DNA of 64,000 bases from Microbacterium sp. BH-3-3-3 (GCF_001792815.1 NZ_CP017674.1:496001-560000); one strand, 5' to 3'; counted from the first letter of the stretch, positions 50,549-63,828 are shown. Numbers and translations: made by a program. The notes: a model not told the origin generated them from the letters alone.

Positions 50549-51943
50549 TCAGACGGTGCGCTCGTTCAAACGCGTCAGCAGGAGGGCCTCCGACACCAGG
50601 GCGTTGCGGAACGTGTCGAGGTGCAGCGACTCGTTCGGGCTGTGCGCGCGGGCGTGCGGATCCTCGACACCGGTCACGAGGATCTGGGCGCTCGGGAACT
50701 CGCGGACGAGGTCGGCGATGAAGGGGATCGATCCGCCGACGCCGACGTCGACCGAGTCCACGCCGTACCCGTCGGCGAACGAGGCGCGCGCGTCTTCGAC
50801 GGCCCATCCGCTCGTGTCGACGAGGAACGCGTCGCCGCAGTCGACGTCGGTGAACTCCAGCTGCGCGCCGAACGGCGCATGGGCGCGCAAGTGCGCCTCG
50901 ATCGCCCGGTAGGCCTCATGGGCGTCCTGCCCCGGGGCGACGCGGGCGCTGATCACCACGCGGGTCTGCGGGGCGAGGGTGTTCGACGCCGAGTCGACGG
51001 GCGTGGCGTCCCAGCCGGTGATCGTGACCGACGGCTTGTTCCAGATTCGGCTGAGGATGGCGTCGCGGCCGATCGGCCGCACCCCGTCGAGCAGTCCCGA
51101 CTCGGCGCGCAGGGTCTCTTCGCTGTAGTCGGGCGTGGGGGCGTCGCGCTCGAGGAGACCGTCGACGGCGACGGCGCCGTCGTCGTCCCACAGCGTCGCG
51201 AGCAGCTTCACCGTGGCGAGCATGGCATCCGGGACGGCGCCGCCCATCATGCCGGAGTGCGATGCGTGCTCGAGGGTGCGCACGGTGAGCGTGAAGCGCG
51301 CGTTCCCGCGGAGCGACACCGTGAGACCGGGGGTGCGGTCGTCCCAGTTGCCCGAGTCGGCGACGACGATCACGTCGGAGCGCAGCACCTCGGCGTTGTC
51401 GGAGAGGAACTGCCCGAACGAGCGCGAGCCGTACTCCTCTTCGCCCTCGATGAACACCGCGATGCCCAGGTCGAGGTCGTCTCCGAGGACTTCGCTGACG
51501 GCGCGGATGGCACCGACGTGGGCCATGACCCCCGCCTTGTCGTCGGCGGCGCCACGGCCGTAGAGGCGGCCGTCGCGCACGGTGGGTTCGAACGGCGGTG
51601 AGTCCCACAGGGCTTCGTCGCCGGGAGGCTGGACGTCGTGGTGCGCGTAGAGAAGAACGGTGGGCCGACCGTTGCGAGCGGCGCGCGACGCCAGCACGGC
51701 GGGCTTTCCCATCTCGTCGGTGCCGGGGATCGCGGCGCGCGCGACCTCGACGGAATCGAAGACGCCGGTGCCCCTCAACAGGGCGGCGACGGCGTCGGCG
51801 CTCTCGACGAGGGCGGACTGATCGAACGACGGCCACGCGATCGACGGGATGCGTACGAGGGAGCCGAGATCGGACAGGGCGGCGGGGATGCCGGCGTCGG
51901 CTGCGCGATGCACAGCCTCGTGCCGGGACAGGTCGGGGGTCAT
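50549..51943 (-). CDS. M20 family dipeptidase
   Basis: A 464-residue metallopeptidase with the zinc ligands in YAHHDVQPPGDEALW, GRGAADDKAGVMAH, EGEEEYGS and the late HSPNESLHL. A lid/dimerisation domain (LEHASHSGMMGGAVPDA) is present. It is a cytosolic dipeptidase of the CNDP-like group. TAAGAT 7 nt before ATG 51943 indicates a nearly leaderless mRNA. It is divergent from the DUF3043 gene, with 46 bp between starts. Confidence 0.93.
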   Translation of the reverse strand: MTPDLSRHEAVHRAADAGIPAALSDLGSLVRIPSIAWPSFDQSALVESADAVAALLRGTGVFDSVEVARAAIPGTDEMGKPAVLASRAARNGRPTVLLYAHHDVQPPGDEALWDSPPFEPTVRDGRLYGRGAADDKAGVMAHVGAIRAVSEVLGDDLDLGIAVFIEGEEEYGSRSFGQFLSDNAEVLRSDVIVVADSGNWDDRTPGLTVSLRGNARFTLTVRTLEHASHSGMMGGAVPDAMLATVKLLATLWDDDGAVAVDGLLERDAPTPDYSEETLRAESGLLDGVRPIGRDAILSRIWNKPSVTITGWDATPVDSASNTLAPQTRVVISARVAPGQDAHEAYRAIEAHLRAHAPFGAQLEFTDVDCGDAFLVDTSGWAVEDARASFADGYGVDSVDVGVGGSIPFIADLVREFPSAQILVTGVEDPHARAHSPNESLHLDTFRNALVSEALLLTRLNERTV

Positions 51944-51950
51944 GCGGGTA

Positions 51951-51956
51951 ATCTTA
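51951..51956 (-). promoter_or_regulatory. -10 hexamer TAAGAT of the M20 dipeptidase gene
   Basis: TAAGAT, 7 nt, ATG 51943 on the minus strand. Confidence 0.5.
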
Positions 51957-51989
51957 GATCTCCCGATCCGCGAACTGCCGAGGTAACCC

Positions 51990-52562
51990 GTGGCCAAGTC
52001 CCCCGCCCCCGCCCCCAACGACACCCCCGTCGAGCCGACGGTCCTCGGATCGGGCAAGGGTCGCGCGACCCCGTCGCGCGCCGAGCAAGAGGCCGCCCGC
52101 AAGCGCCCGCTCGTCCCCGACACCAAAGAGGCCAAGGCCCGCGCCCGAGCCGAGCTCGCCGCCCAGCGCGAGAAGGCCCGCGTCGGCATGGCCGCCGGCG
52201 AGGAGCGCTACCTCCCGGTGCGCGACCGCGGTCCGCAGCGCCGCTTCGGACGCGACTTCGTCGACGCGGGCTGGCACCTCGGTGAGGGCGTCATGCCGTT
52301 CATGGTCCTGGTGATCGTGGCGACACTGATCCCCGTCGCGTTCTTCCAGTACTGGTCGTTCGTGGCGCTGTGGATCTTCATCCTGTTCGTCGTCGGCGAC
52401 ATGATCATCACCTCGATCCGCGTCAAGCGCGCCGCGAAAGAGAAGTTCGGCGAGAGCAAGCTCGAGAAGGGTCTCGGCTGGTACGCGGCGATGCGTACCG
52501 TGCAGATGCGGTTCATGCGTCTGCCCAAGCCGCAGGTCAAGCGCGGGCAGTACCCCGTCTGA
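51990..52562 (+). CDS. DUF3043 membrane protein
   Basis: A 190-residue actinobacterial protein. A charged N-terminal half (SRAEQEAARKRPLVPDTKEA, then AGEERYLPVRDRGPQRRFGRDFVD) leads to two helices (EGVMPFMVLVIVATLIPVAF and FVALWIFILFVVGDMIITSI) and a basic tail ending KRGQYPV. DUF3043 has no known function. GTG 51990 follows GAGG. Confidence 0.85.
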   Translation: MAKSPAPAPNDTPVEPTVLGSGKGRATPSRAEQEAARKRPLVPDTKEAKARARAELAAQREKARVGMAAGEERYLPVRDRGPQRRFGRDFVDAGWHLGEGVMPFMVLVIVATLIPVAFFQYWSFVALWIFILFVVGDMIITSIRVKRAAKEKFGESKLEKGLGWYAAMRTVQMRFMRLPKPQVKRGQYPV

Positions 52563-52578
52563 CACGGCCGATCTCGTG

Positions 52579-52617
52579 GAAGCGGCGCGCCTCCGGGCGT
52601 GCCGCTTCGTCGTTTCC
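52579..52617 (+). terminator. Terminator after the DUF3043 gene
   Basis: GAAGCGGC (52579-52586) pairs with GCCGCTTC (52601-52608), with further pairing in the loop; the tail TTCGTCGTTTCC (52606-52617) is identical to that after qcrB. Confidence 0.75.
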
Positions 52618-52630
52618 GGGGCCACCACCG

Positions 52631-52706
52631 GCGCGCTCCGGGTCAGCGAATCGCAGCCCGCGCACTCCGGGTCGGCAAATCGGAGCCGGCGCGCTCCGGG
52701 TCAGCG
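52631..52706. repeat. 29-bp tandem repeat, 2.6 copies, reaching the pyrD stop codon
   Basis: GCGC(G/A)CTCCGGGTC(A/G)GC starts at 52631, 52660 and 52689, an exact 29-bp period. The third copy contains the pyrD stop codon (TCA on this strand at 52701). The copies differ by a few substitutions, so the duplication is not brand new. Confidence 0.7.
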
Positions 52707-53726
52707 TCGCGCGGCGAGACCGCGGCTGATCTGCCGGGCCCACAGTGGACCGCGATACAGGAAGCCCGTGTAGCCCTGCACCAGCGTCGCGCCGGCGGCG
52801 AGGCGGTCGCGCACGTCGTCGGCGGTCTCTACTCCCCCGGCCGAGATGACCACGAACTCGGCCGGAACGGCGGTCCGCACGAGTCGGAGCACCTCGGCGG
52901 CACGCGCTCTGAGGGGCGCCCCCGACAGGCCACCCGCTCCCGCTGCCTCGACCTTCGCGGCATCGGTGGAGAGCCCCGAACGCGAGATGGTGGTGTTGGT
53001 GGCGATGATGCCGGCGAGTCCGGCATCGACCGCGAGGCGCGCGATGTCCTGCACCTCGGCGTCGTCGAGATCCGGAGCGATCTTCACCAGCAGCGGGGTG
53101 TCGCCCGCGGCATCCCGAACCTCCGTCAGCAGGGGGCGGAGCGTCTCGACCGCTTGCAGTCCGCGCAGGCCGGGGGTGTTCGGCGACGACACGTTCACCA
53201 CGAGGTAGTCGGCCAGCGGCGCCAACAGGCGGGCGCTGCGCACGTAGTCGGTGGTGGCGTCGTCGACGGCGACCACGCGGCTCTTGCCGATGTTGACGCC
53301 GATCATCGGACGACGCCGCGCACGACGCAGCCGCCGCAGCTTGGCCGCCGCCGCCGCCGCGCCGTCGTTGTTGAACCCCATGCGGTTGATGACCGCACGG
53401 TCGGCGACGAGGCGGAACAGACGCGGACGGGGGTTGCCGGGCTGCGGCAGCGCCGTGACCGTTCCGACCTCGACGTGTCCGAACCCGAGCGCGCCGAGTC
53501 CCCGCACCATGGTGACGTTCTTGTCGAAGCCCGCCGCGACTCCGAACGGCGAATCGAAGTGCAGTCCGAGCGCATCCACTCCGTGGCCCGCGGGGGGCGC
53601 CGTGAAACGACGGACGACGGATGCCACCGGCTCGACGCCCGCGACACGAATCACGAGCGCACCGAGGTGGTGGGCGAACTCGGGGTCGAGGCGGGTCAGG
53701 ACCGTGCGGAAGAGAAGGGGATACAT
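52701..53726 (-). CDS. pyrD: Dihydroorotate dehydrogenase (quinone), class 2
   Basis: A 341-residue membrane-associated FMN enzyme of pyrimidine synthesis. Class 2 marks: an N-terminal amphipathic helix ([19 protein letters not shown]), GVAAGFDKN, the catalytic Ser in [18 protein letters not shown] and GGVETADD. It reduces menaquinone, linking to the respiratory chain. ATG 53726 lies 10 bp after nrdR. Confidence 0.96.
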   Translation of the reverse strand: MYPLLFRTVLTRLDPEFAHHLGALVIRVAGVEPVASVVRRFTAPPAGHGVDALGLHFDSPFGVAAGFDKNVTMVRGLGALGFGHVEVGTVTALPQPGNPRPRLFRLVADRAVINRMGFNNDGAAAAAAKLRRLRRARRRPMIGVNIGKSRVVAVDDATTDYVRSARLLAPLADYLVVNVSSPNTPGLRGLQAVETLRPLLTEVRDAAGDTPLLVKIAPDLDDAEVQDIARLAVDAGLAGIIATNTTISRSGLSTDAAKVEAAGAGGLSGAPLRARAAEVLRLVRTAVPAEFVVISAGGVETADDVRDRLAAGATLVQGYTGFLYRGPLWARQISRGLAARR

Positions 53727-53736
53727 CCCCGCCAGG

Positions 53737-54228
53737 TTACTGGACGTCGTCGCTGTCGTCGGGCGCCGCGGTCGGTCGTGCCGCGTGGTCGGCGCGCAGC
53801 TGCGCGATGGCCGCGTCGAAGTCGTCGAGCGAGTCGAACGCCTGGTAGACGCTGGCGAAGCGCAGGTAGGCGACCTCGTCGAGCTCGCGGAGCGGCCCGA
53901 GGATCGACAGGCCGATCTCGTTGGCCTCGATCTGCGACGACCCCGTCTGACGGATGGCCTCTTCGACCTTCTGAGCGAGCACGGCGAGGTCGGCGTCGGT
54001 GACCGGACGGCCCTGACAGGCCTTTCGGGCACCCGACATGACCTTCTCGCGGCTGAAGGGTTCGACCACGCCCGAGCGTTTGATGACGTTCAGGCCGGCC
54101 GTCTCGACCGTCGAGAAGCGCCCTCCGCAGTTGGGGCACTGGCGACGACGACGGATGCTGAGACCGTCGTCGCTCGTGCGCGAATCGATGACGCGGGAGT
54201 CGGGGTGGCGGCAGAACGGGCAGTGCAT
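53737..54228 (-). CDS. nrdR: Transcriptional repressor NrdR
   Basis: A 163-residue NrdR with the zinc ribbon [15 protein letters not shown]...CPNCGGRF and the ATP-cone ([18 protein letters not shown]). It represses ribonucleotide-reductase genes in response to dATP/ATP. It lies 12 bp after hisD and 10 bp before pyrD in one operon (hisD-nrdR-pyrD), so nucleotide and histidine genes are linked. TAGTCT lies 9 nt upstream of the ATG. Confidence 0.97.
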   Translation of the reverse strand: MHCPFCRHPDSRVIDSRTSDDGLSIRRRRQCPNCGGRFSTVETAGLNVIKRSGVVEPFSREKVMSGARKACQGRPVTDADLAVLAQKVEEAIRQTGSSQIEANEIGLSILGPLRELDEVAYLRFASVYQAFDSLDDFDAAIAQLRADHAARPTAAPDDSDDVQ

Positions 54229-54240
54229 GACGGCGCCAGA

Positions 54241-55542
54241 CTACGCGTCGAAACGCGCGGTCACGGCCTCGCCGTGCGCGGGCAGCGCCTCGGCATCGGC
54301 GAGGACGACGATGGCGTCGCGCACCTGGGCGAGCGCCGCGCGGTCGTACTCGATGACCTGCTGAGGTCGCAGGAACGTCGACGCCGACAGCCCGGCTCCG
54401 TACCGGGCCTGTCCCCCGGTCGGCAGCACGTGGTTGCTGCCCGCCAGGTAGTCACCGAGGCTCACCGGCGTGTAGGGACCGACGAAGACGGCACCCGCGT
54501 TGACGAAGTCCTCGGGGCGGGGGTCGGACAACTGCAGCTCGAGGTGCTCGGGCGCGTAGGCGTTGCTGAACGCGGTGGCCTGGGCGATGTCGTCGACGAG
54601 CACCACGGCCGACTGCGGACCGTCGAACGCGGCGATGACCCGGTCGGTGTGACGGGTGGCGGCGACCCGGTCCGGCAGCGCCGCCCGCACGGCATCGGCG
54701 AGCTCGACGGAGTCGGTGACGAGGACGGCCGAGGCCTGCTCGTCGTGCTCGGCCTGGCTGACGAGGTCGGCGGCGACCAGATCGGGGCGCGCCGAGGCAT
54801 CGGCCACGACGAGGATCTCGGTCGCACCGGCCTCGGAGTCGGTTCCCACCCGGCCGGCGACCGCGCGCTTGGCCGAGGCCACGAAGTTGTTGCCCGGTCC
54901 GGTGACGACATCGACCGGGTCGAGACCGATCTCGGCCACGCCGTACGCGAAGCCACCGATGGCACCGGCCCCGCCCATCGCGTACACCTCGGTGACGCCG
55001 AGCAGACGCGCGGCGGCCAGGATCACGGGGTGCACACGCCCCCCGAAGGCCGATTGCGCGGGAGAGGCCAGCGCCACCTCGCGCACGCCCGCGACCTGCG
55101 CGGGAACGACGTTCATCACCACGCTCGACGGGTAGACGGCCTTCCCGCCCGGAACGTAGAGACCGACGCGGCGCACGGGTTGCCACCGCTGCGTGACACG
55201 CGCGCCCGCGCCCAGCTCGGTGACCACGGGGGCCGGAATCTGAGCGGCGGATGCCGCGCGCACACGCGAGATCGCCTCATCGAGGGCGGCCCGGATCGCC
55301 GGGTCGAGATCGCGCAGGGCCTCGTCGAGGTGCGCGGCGGGCACGCGGATGACGTGGTCGCTGACGCGGTCGAAACGGGCGGCCTGTTCGCGGAGCGCCT
55401 CTTCGCCGCGTCGTGCGACATCGTCGACCAGACGGGCGGCGGTGGCGAGGGCCTCATCGCGGGCGGCCTCGGCGCGCGGAACCACAGCGAGGAGCTCGGC
55501 CGGCGAGAGCACGCGGCCGCGGAGATCGATCGTGCGAAGCAT
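54241..55542 (-). CDS. hisD: Histidinol dehydrogenase
   Basis: A 433-residue zinc enzyme catalysing the last two steps of histidine synthesis. YVPGGKAVYPSSVVMNVVPA, GPGNNFVASAK and EHLELQL are family motifs. TAGCCT 6 nt before ATG 55542 suggests a leaderless start for the hisD-nrdR-pyrD operon. Other his genes are outside the window. Confidence 0.97.
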   Translation of the reverse strand: MLRTIDLRGRVLSPAELLAVVPRAEAARDEALATAARLVDDVARRGEEALREQAARFDRVSDHVIRVPAAHLDEALRDLDPAIRAALDEAISRVRAASAAQIPAPVVTELGAGARVTQRWQPVRRVGLYVPGGKAVYPSSVVMNVVPAQVAGVREVALASPAQSAFGGRVHPVILAAARLLGVTEVYAMGGAGAIGGFAYGVAEIGLDPVDVVTGPGNNFVASAKRAVAGRVGTDSEAGATEILVVADASARPDLVAADLVSQAEHDEQASAVLVTDSVELADAVRAALPDRVAATRHTDRVIAAFDGPQSAVVLVDDIAQATAFSNAYAPEHLELQLSDPRPEDFVNAGAVFVGPYTPVSLGDYLAGSNHVLPTGGQARYGAGLSASTFLRPQQVIEYDRAALAQVRDAIVVLADAEALPAHGEAVTARFDA

Positions 55543-55548
55543 GAGTCC

Positions 55549-55554
55549 AGGCTA
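55549..55554 (-). promoter_or_regulatory. -10 hexamer TAGCCT of the hisD operon
   Basis: TAGCCT, 6 nt, ATG 55542 on the minus strand. Confidence 0.5.
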
Positions 55555-55618
55555 CCGGCCGCCCGCGAGCCGCTCCGCGCGCGGCGGGCGGCTCGCAGGC
55601 GGTCCTCAGCCGCGCGGG

Positions 55619-57001
55619 TCAGCCGCGGGTGACGCCCGAGACGTCGTGGAGGTAGCCGATGCGACCGTCGTCGTGACGGATGACGAACGTCTCGCCGCGG
55701 TCCTCGACCACCAGGGCCCAGGCGGTCGGCCCGACCCGGAAGATGGGCGTGCCGTAGTCGTCGACGACCTCGCGCTCGACGGGGGCCAGCGCCCAGAACG
55801 CCTGGGCGTGGTGGGGCGCGTGCCGGTGGTCGTCCTGAGCATCGTGGCTCGGCGCGTCGGACGCGTGATCGTGCCGGGGATCTTCGTCGCGGACTCCACG
55901 GCCATCGTGGTCGTCGCCGCGGAGGGGAGCGAAGACGTCGGTGTCGTTGTGGTCGTCGGCGTGCGTGGGGAGCACGCTGGTGGCCGGGGCGCCCTCGTGC
56001 GTCAGGTCGGTCGAACCGGTGTAGCTGCCGGGCACGGGCGCCTCGTCGTGCGCCGACGCGGAGTCGGGGCGCGACCCGTCGTGGTCGTCGGTCGCGGGCG
56101 CACCGGCGGCGACGTGCACGGGCCGCGGGGTGCGCGGGCGCGGCACGACCGGGCGGATCGGGCGGGCGTTGCGGTGCGCGGCGACCTCGTCACGACCGCG
56201 GAAGTCGCGCGAGAACGGCGGGATCCACGGACCCGCCACGGTGAGCACCACACCCGCGAGAAGGAGCACGGCCTCGACCCAGACCACCCAGGAGCGCGTC
56301 CAGATGCCCGTGTCGCCGAACACCGCGACGGTGTCCCATACCCACGCGACCCACACGAGAGCGGAGATCGAGAACGCCACCGAGGCGAACTGGTCGATCC
56401 CGAGCGAACCGACGCGACGAATGCCCTGGGGCGACAGGCGGCGCAGCGCGATCAGACCGACGGCCGCCGTCGGCAGAGCCATCGCCGGGATCCACCACAG
56501 CCCCGAAGACCACACGTTGACCCCACCGACGAGCACTCCCGACGGCGAATCGAGGATGTTGGTGCGGAAGAACGAGACGAAGAAGGCGAGGACCCACGTG
56601 CCCAGCAGTGCGACTTCGCGGACCGAGAACGGTCCGACACCGAACTGCGGTGCGTCGCCCGGGTGCGCGGTGCCGCCGACGGCGGACGCGTGGCGCGGCG
56701 CGCCCTCGTCGACGCGGTCGCCGGTGGAGGCACGCCCGGCGTCGCCGTGCGGGTCGTCGCCGTCGGATGAGGGGTTCGCCGCCCCATCCCGCGCGTGGTC
56801 CGCGGCGTCGGGGGAAGCGTGGTCGAGGGAGACGTTCTCGGAGGAGGCGTCGGCAGCGGAGGCGCTGTCGGAGGAAGCGCTGTCGGCGGAGGCGGACGCG
56901 TCGTACGCCGGGGCGTCCGGCGCGAAGATCTCGTCGACGTCGCGGGCGGTGCCGGGAGTACCCGGCGCCGTCGCGCGGTCGTGGGGGGCGTGATCGGTCA
57001 C
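55619..57001 (-). CDS. Large membrane protein with acidic/His-rich tails, unknown
   Basis: A 460-residue protein. The N-terminal 120 residues are Ala/Ser/Asp-rich and disordered; four helices follow (VALLGTWVLAFFVSFFRTN, GLWWIPAMALPTAAVGLIAL, VAFSISALVWVAWVWDTVAV, WVVWVEAVLLLAGVVLTVAG); the C-terminal half is rich in His, Asp and Pro (HDHASDAPSHDAQDDHRHAP) before a short beta-rich end (PVEREVVDDYGTPIFRVGPT). It resembles actinobacterial membrane proteins of unknown role near dnaE. Metal binding by the His/Asp tail is possible. Confidence 0.75.
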   Translation of the reverse strand: MTDHAPHDRATAPGTPGTARDVDEIFAPDAPAYDASASADSASSDSASAADASSENVSLDHASPDAADHARDGAANPSSDGDDPHGDAGRASTGDRVDEGAPRHASAVGGTAHPGDAPQFGVGPFSVREVALLGTWVLAFFVSFFRTNILDSPSGVLVGGVNVWSSGLWWIPAMALPTAAVGLIALRRLSPQGIRRVGSLGIDQFASVAFSISALVWVAWVWDTVAVFGDTGIWTRSWVVWVEAVLLLAGVVLTVAGPWIPPFSRDFRGRDEVAAHRNARPIRPVVPRPRTPRPVHVAAGAPATDDHDGSRPDSASAHDEAPVPGSYTGSTDLTHEGAPATSVLPTHADDHNDTDVFAPLRGDDHDGRGVRDEDPRHDHASDAPSHDAQDDHRHAPHHAQAFWALAPVEREVVDDYGTPIFRVGPTAWALVVEDRGETFVIRHDDGRIGYLHDVSGVTRG

Positions 57002-57076
57002 GGTGGTCCTTTCCGAAGGGCGGCGGAACGCCCGGTCATCGTAACCAGCGGGGGTTCGGCACCGCCGGGGATTGCG

Positions 57077-57096
57077 GCGCGCCCGTTTCGGCGCGC
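57077..57096 (-). terminator. Weak hairpin after dnaE
   Basis: GCGCGCC (57077-57083) pairs with GGCGCGC (57090-57096) with a 6-nt loop, 11 bp beyond the dnaE stop; no T tract. Confidence 0.35.
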
Positions 57097-57106
57097 GAAG
57101 TGGTCG

Positions 57107-60619
<3,513 letters not shown>

Positions 60620-60625
60620 GTACCG

Positions 60626-60631
60626 AGTGTA
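60626..60631 (-). promoter_or_regulatory. -10 hexamer TACACT of dnaE
   Basis: TACACT, 6 nt, GTG 60619 on the minus strand. Confidence 0.6.
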
Positions 60632-60741
60632 CGTTCGGCCTCCGACATCGGTTCCAGAAGTTCGCGGCGGACGCCCAGTTCGCGTGTCGTCCCCGGGCGC
60701 GTCGCCGGGGTCCGGCATCCTGTTCGCGCCCGACGTCGAGA

Positions 60742-61665
60742 TCAGATCGAGTCGGAGAGGATCTCGAGCGCGCTAGCGAGATCGGCGGGGTACGGCGACT
60801 CGAACGACACCCACTCCCCCGTACCGGGGTGGCTGAAGGCCAGCCGATGCGCGTGCAGCCACTGCCGTGTCAGCCCCAGGCGCGCCGACAGGGTCGGGTC
60901 GGCGCCGTAGAGCGGGTCTCCCGCGCACGGATGCCGGTGCGCGGCCATGTGCACACGGATCTGATGCGTGCGTCCGGTCTCGAGATGGATCTCGAGCAGC
61001 GACGCGCGGGGGAACGCCTCGAGGGTCTCGTAGTGCGTGACCGAGTCTTTTCCGTCGGGGGTCACGGCGAACTTCCACGAGTGGTGCGGATGCCGCCCGA
61101 TGGGTGCGTCGATCGTTCCCGCGAGGGGGTCGGGGTGCCCCTGCACCACCGCGTGGTAGATCTTCTCGACCTCGCGCTCTTTGAAGGCGCTCTTGAGGAG
61201 TGTGTACGCGCGCTCGGTCTTGGCGACGACCATCAGCCCGCTCGTACCGGCGTCCAGACGATGAACGACGCCCCGGCGCTCGGCCGGGCCGCTGGTGGCG
61301 ATGCGGAAGCCCGCCGCGGCCAGGGCGCCGAGCACCGTGGGCCCGTCCCACCCGACGGAGGGGTGCGCGGCAACACCCGCCGGCTTGTCGACCACGACGA
61401 TGTCGTCGTCGTCGTGGACGATCCCCAGATCGGGCACGGCGACCGGGATGATCTCGGGGTCGCGTTTGGGCTCCCATTCGACGCTCAACCAGGTGCCCGC
61501 GCGCAGGCGGTCGGACCGGCCGGCGGGGCGACCGTCGACGCTCACTCCCCCGGCGTCGGCCACCTCGGCGGCGAAGGTGCGGGAGAACCCCAGCATCTTG
61601 GCGAGCGCCTGGTCGACGCGCGTTCCGTCGAGCCCGTCGGGGACGGGCAGGCTCCGCGACTCCAT
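60742..61665 (-). CDS. rluD: 23S rRNA pseudouridine synthase, RluD family
   Basis: A 307-residue enzyme with an N-terminal S4 domain ([20 protein letters not shown], then [11 protein letters not shown]) and the catalytic domain with [17 protein letters not shown] (catalytic Asp). It modifies large-subunit rRNA. ATG 61665 starts 1 bp after the lspA stop, so the two are coupled, as in many actinobacteria. Confidence 0.95.
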   Translation of the reverse strand: MESRSLPVPDGLDGTRVDQALAKMLGFSRTFAAEVADAGGVSVDGRPAGRSDRLRAGTWLSVEWEPKRDPEIIPVAVPDLGIVHDDDDIVVVDKPAGVAAHPSVGWDGPTVLGALAAAGFRIATSGPAERRGVVHRLDAGTSGLMVVAKTERAYTLLKSAFKEREVEKIYHAVVQGHPDPLAGTIDAPIGRHPHHSWKFAVTPDGKDSVTHYETLEAFPRASLLEIHLETGRTHQIRVHMAAHRHPCAGDPLYGADPTLSARLGLTRQWLHAHRLAFSHPGTGEWVSFESPYPADLASALEILSDSI

Positions 61666-61666
61666 G

Positions 61667-62254
61667 TCAGCGCGCACCCGTGTCGGTCGACGCATCGACG
61701 ACGCCGTCGTCTGCAGCCGCCTCGGCGGCGCGCGACGCGCGGGTTTCACGGGTGCCGTCGAGTCGCAGACCCGAGAGGACGAGGATCGCCACCGAGATCA
61801 TCATCGAGACGATGAAGATGTCGGCGACGTTGTAGATGGCCGGCATCATCCACGGGGTGGAGATGAAGTCCACGACGTGGCCGACCGGGAAGCCGGGCTC
61901 GCGGAGCAGGCGGTCGGTGAGGTTGCCGAGGACACCGCCGAGGAGCAGACCGAGCACGACGGCCCACAGGCGCGAGCGCACCCGTCGGACCGCGAGGTAC
62001 GCGATGACCACCGCGACCACGGCCAGAGCGATGGTGAACACCCAGGTCACGCTCTCGCCGAGCGAGAAGGCGGCTCCGGGGTTTCGGACGAGGTAGAACT
62101 GCAGGGCTTCACCGATCACCGGGACGACGCGCTCCGGGGGGAGGTTGTCGATGGCGACGGTCTTCGCCAACTGGTCGGCGGCCAGCACCACCACCGCGAG
62201 AATCGCGATGACGATGCCGGCCGCCACCGGACGCAGAGGAGATCGACTGCGCAA
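61667..62254 (-). CDS. lspA: Signal peptidase II (prolipoprotein)
   Basis: A 195-residue membrane aspartic protease that cleaves lipoprotein signal peptides. Four helices and the two conserved motifs RNPGAAFS and YNVADIFI (catalytic Asp), with the other Asp in VVDFI, are visible. It starts at TTG 62254 with AGGA about 8 nt upstream, a few bases after the divIVA stop. The window encodes clients such as CtaC. Confidence 0.95.
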   Translation of the reverse strand: MRSRSPLRPVAAGIVIAILAVVVLAADQLAKTVAIDNLPPERVVPVIGEALQFYLVRNPGAAFSLGESVTWVFTIALAVVAVVIAYLAVRRVRSRLWAVVLGLLLGGVLGNLTDRLLREPGFPVGHVVDFISTPWMMPAIYNVADIFIVSMMISVAILVLSGLRLDGTRETRASRAAEAAADDGVVDASTDTGAR

Positions 62255-62263
62255 AGAGTGGTC

Positions 62264-62896
62264 CTACAGACCGATCGCCGACACCGGCGTCGAGCCCGAG
62301 GACGATGCCGTGGTGTCGAGGTCGCGGAGCTGACCCTCGATGTAGGAACGCAGCTGCGAGCGGTAGTCGCGCTCGAAGTTGCGGAGCTCGGTGATGCGTC
62401 CCTCGAGCGTGGTGCGCTCCTTCTCGAGACGGGCGCGCTCCTCGCGGCCCTTCTGCTCGGCCTCGGCGACGATGGACGCCGCCTGTGCCTGCGCCTCGCC
62501 GATGAGCTGGTCGCGCTGGGCCTTGCCCTCGGCGACGTGCTCGTCGTGCAGACGCTGAGCGAGCTCGATGATGCCGGCGCTCTGGGCCACGGGGGCCGCG
62601 TCGTCGGCGGTGGACGCTGCGGGCGCGGCGGCGACGGGAGCCGGAGCCGGCACCTCGGAGACGACGGGCTCCTCGACCTGGGCGGTCTCGGCCACCGGAG
62701 CGGCAGCGGCGGGCGCGGCCTCACCGGACTCGAGAGCGGCGAGCTTCGTCTTCAGCTCTTCGTTCTCAGCGATCGTCTTGCGCCACTCGACGACGATCTC
62801 GTCGAGGAAGTCGTCGACCTCGTCGGGGTCGAAGCCCTCCTTGAAGCGGACGTGCTGGAACTGCTTGGTGACGACGTCATCGGGGGTCAGTGCCAT
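62264..62896 (-). CDS. divIVA: Polar growth/cell division protein DivIVA (Wag31)
   Basis: A 210-residue coiled-coil protein. The N-terminal domain TPDDVVTKQFQHVRFKEGFD, then PDEVDDFLDEIVVEWR binds membranes; an Ala/Pro/Val-rich linker (about 60-105) joins a long C-terminal coiled coil (LAQRLHDEHVAEGKAQRDQL and on). It marks the poles and drives polar wall growth. AAAGAGGAAAC precedes the ATG, and a separate promoter is likely because a terminator lies upstream after yggT. Confidence 0.97.
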   Translation of the reverse strand: MALTPDDVVTKQFQHVRFKEGFDPDEVDDFLDEIVVEWRKTIAENEELKTKLAALESGEAAPAAAAPVAETAQVEEPVVSEVPAPAPVAAAPAASTADDAAPVAQSAGIIELAQRLHDEHVAEGKAQRDQLIGEAQAQAASIVAEAEQKGREERARLEKERTTLEGRITELRNFERDYRSQLRSYIEGQLRDLDTTASSSGSTPVSAIGL

Positions 62897-62974
62897 GGTG
62901 TTTCCTCTTTCGAGAGCTCTGAGTCGGAACTGTTAAGGGTGTCGCACCGGGGCGTACCGCTTCGGAACAGCATA

Positions 62975-63009
62975 GCCGTCGCCCTTCGTCGGTGTCGAAG
63001 GGCGACGGC
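62975..63009 (-). terminator. Terminator after yggT
   Basis: A perfect 14-bp stem (62975-62988 with 62996-63009) with a 7-nt loop, 9 bp beyond the yggT stop, separating the sepF-yggT unit from divIVA. Confidence 0.8.
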
Positions 63010-63017
63010 CATGGATG

Positions 63018-63320
63018 TCAGGCGGCCGCGAGCGACCGGGTGACGCTGAGAAGCATGAAGCAGACGAACAGGGTGATCGCGAAACCGAAATCGAACGCGA
63101 TACCCCCGATGCGCAGGGGGGGAATGATGCGGCGGATCAGCTTGATCGGCGGATCCGTCACGGTGTAGACGATCTCTGCGGCCACCAGGGTGGCGCCACG
63201 CGGACGCCATTCCCGGTTGAACATCGGGATGTACTCGAGCACGAGGCGCGCGAGAAGCAGGACGATGTAGATGAACAGGATCGCGCTGAGGATCGAGCCG
63301 ACCAGGCTCAGTACGGCCAC
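63018..63320 (-). CDS. yggT: YggT family membrane protein
   Basis: A 100-residue protein with two helices (LVGSILSAILFIYIVLLLARLVLEY and IAFDFGFAITLFVCFMLLSV) around PPIKLIRRIIPPLRIGG, the YggT signature. It lies between sepF and divIVA in Gram-positive bacteria and may help place the division machinery. It starts at GTG 63320, 6 bp after the sepF stop. Confidence 0.95.
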   Translation of the reverse strand: MAVLSLVGSILSAILFIYIVLLLARLVLEYIPMFNREWRPRGATLVAAEIVYTVTDPPIKLIRRIIPPLRIGGIAFDFGFAITLFVCFMLLSVTRSLAAA

Positions 63321-63326
63321 GAGGGG

Positions 63327-63797
63327 TTACTGGGGCGCGAAGGGCGCACCCTCGGGGTCGGCCTGCGCGATCGCTCCATCGCCGGAGACGGCGATGTTCT
63401 CGGGCGAGAGCAGGAAGACCTTGCTCGTCACCCGCTCGATACGGCCGTACAGCCCGAGCGACAGGCCGCTCGCGAAGTCGATCAGGCGACGCGCGTCGGC
63501 GTCGCTCATCTGCGACAGGTTGATGATGACCGGGATTCCCTCGCGGAAATTCTCGGCGATCGTCTGCGCATCCCGGTACTGCTTGGGGTGCACGGTGAGG
63601 ATCTCGCTGACGGGGCCCACCGAGGGCTGACGCACCACGGCGGGACGGTGCAGCGGGGTCACCGGAGCAGCCTTCTCGACCGGGGCCGTCTGCTGAGGCT
63701 GCTTCCGCGCAATGGGCTGCGGCGCAGTCTCCTCATAGGTCTCTTCCTCGTCGGCGAGGCCCAGGTACACCATCGTCTTCTTGAGGGGGTTCGACAT
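63327..63797 (-). CDS. sepF: Cell division protein SepF
   Basis: A 156-residue protein. An N-terminal membrane-binding amphipathic helix ([16 protein letters not shown]), an acidic/Gln linker, and the C-terminal domain (about 65-150) with [20 protein letters not shown], then [22 protein letters not shown]. It anchors FtsZ to the membrane in actinobacteria lacking FtsA. GGAGG precedes ATG 63797. Confidence 0.97.
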   Translation of the reverse strand: MSNPLKKTMVYLGLADEEETYEETAPQPIARKQPQQTAPVEKAAPVTPLHRPAVVRQPSVGPVSEILTVHPKQYRDAQTIAENFREGIPVIINLSQMSDADARRLIDFASGLSLGLYGRIERVTSKVFLLSPENIAVSGDGAIAQADPEGAPFAPQ

Positions 63798-63828
63798 CGC
63801 ATCCTCCGTTCGCTCGTCTGATCCGAGG

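Noticed and set aside
52631..52706. Possible CRISPR array
   Set aside because: The units are contiguous with no spacers and only 2.6 copies, and no cas genes are present.
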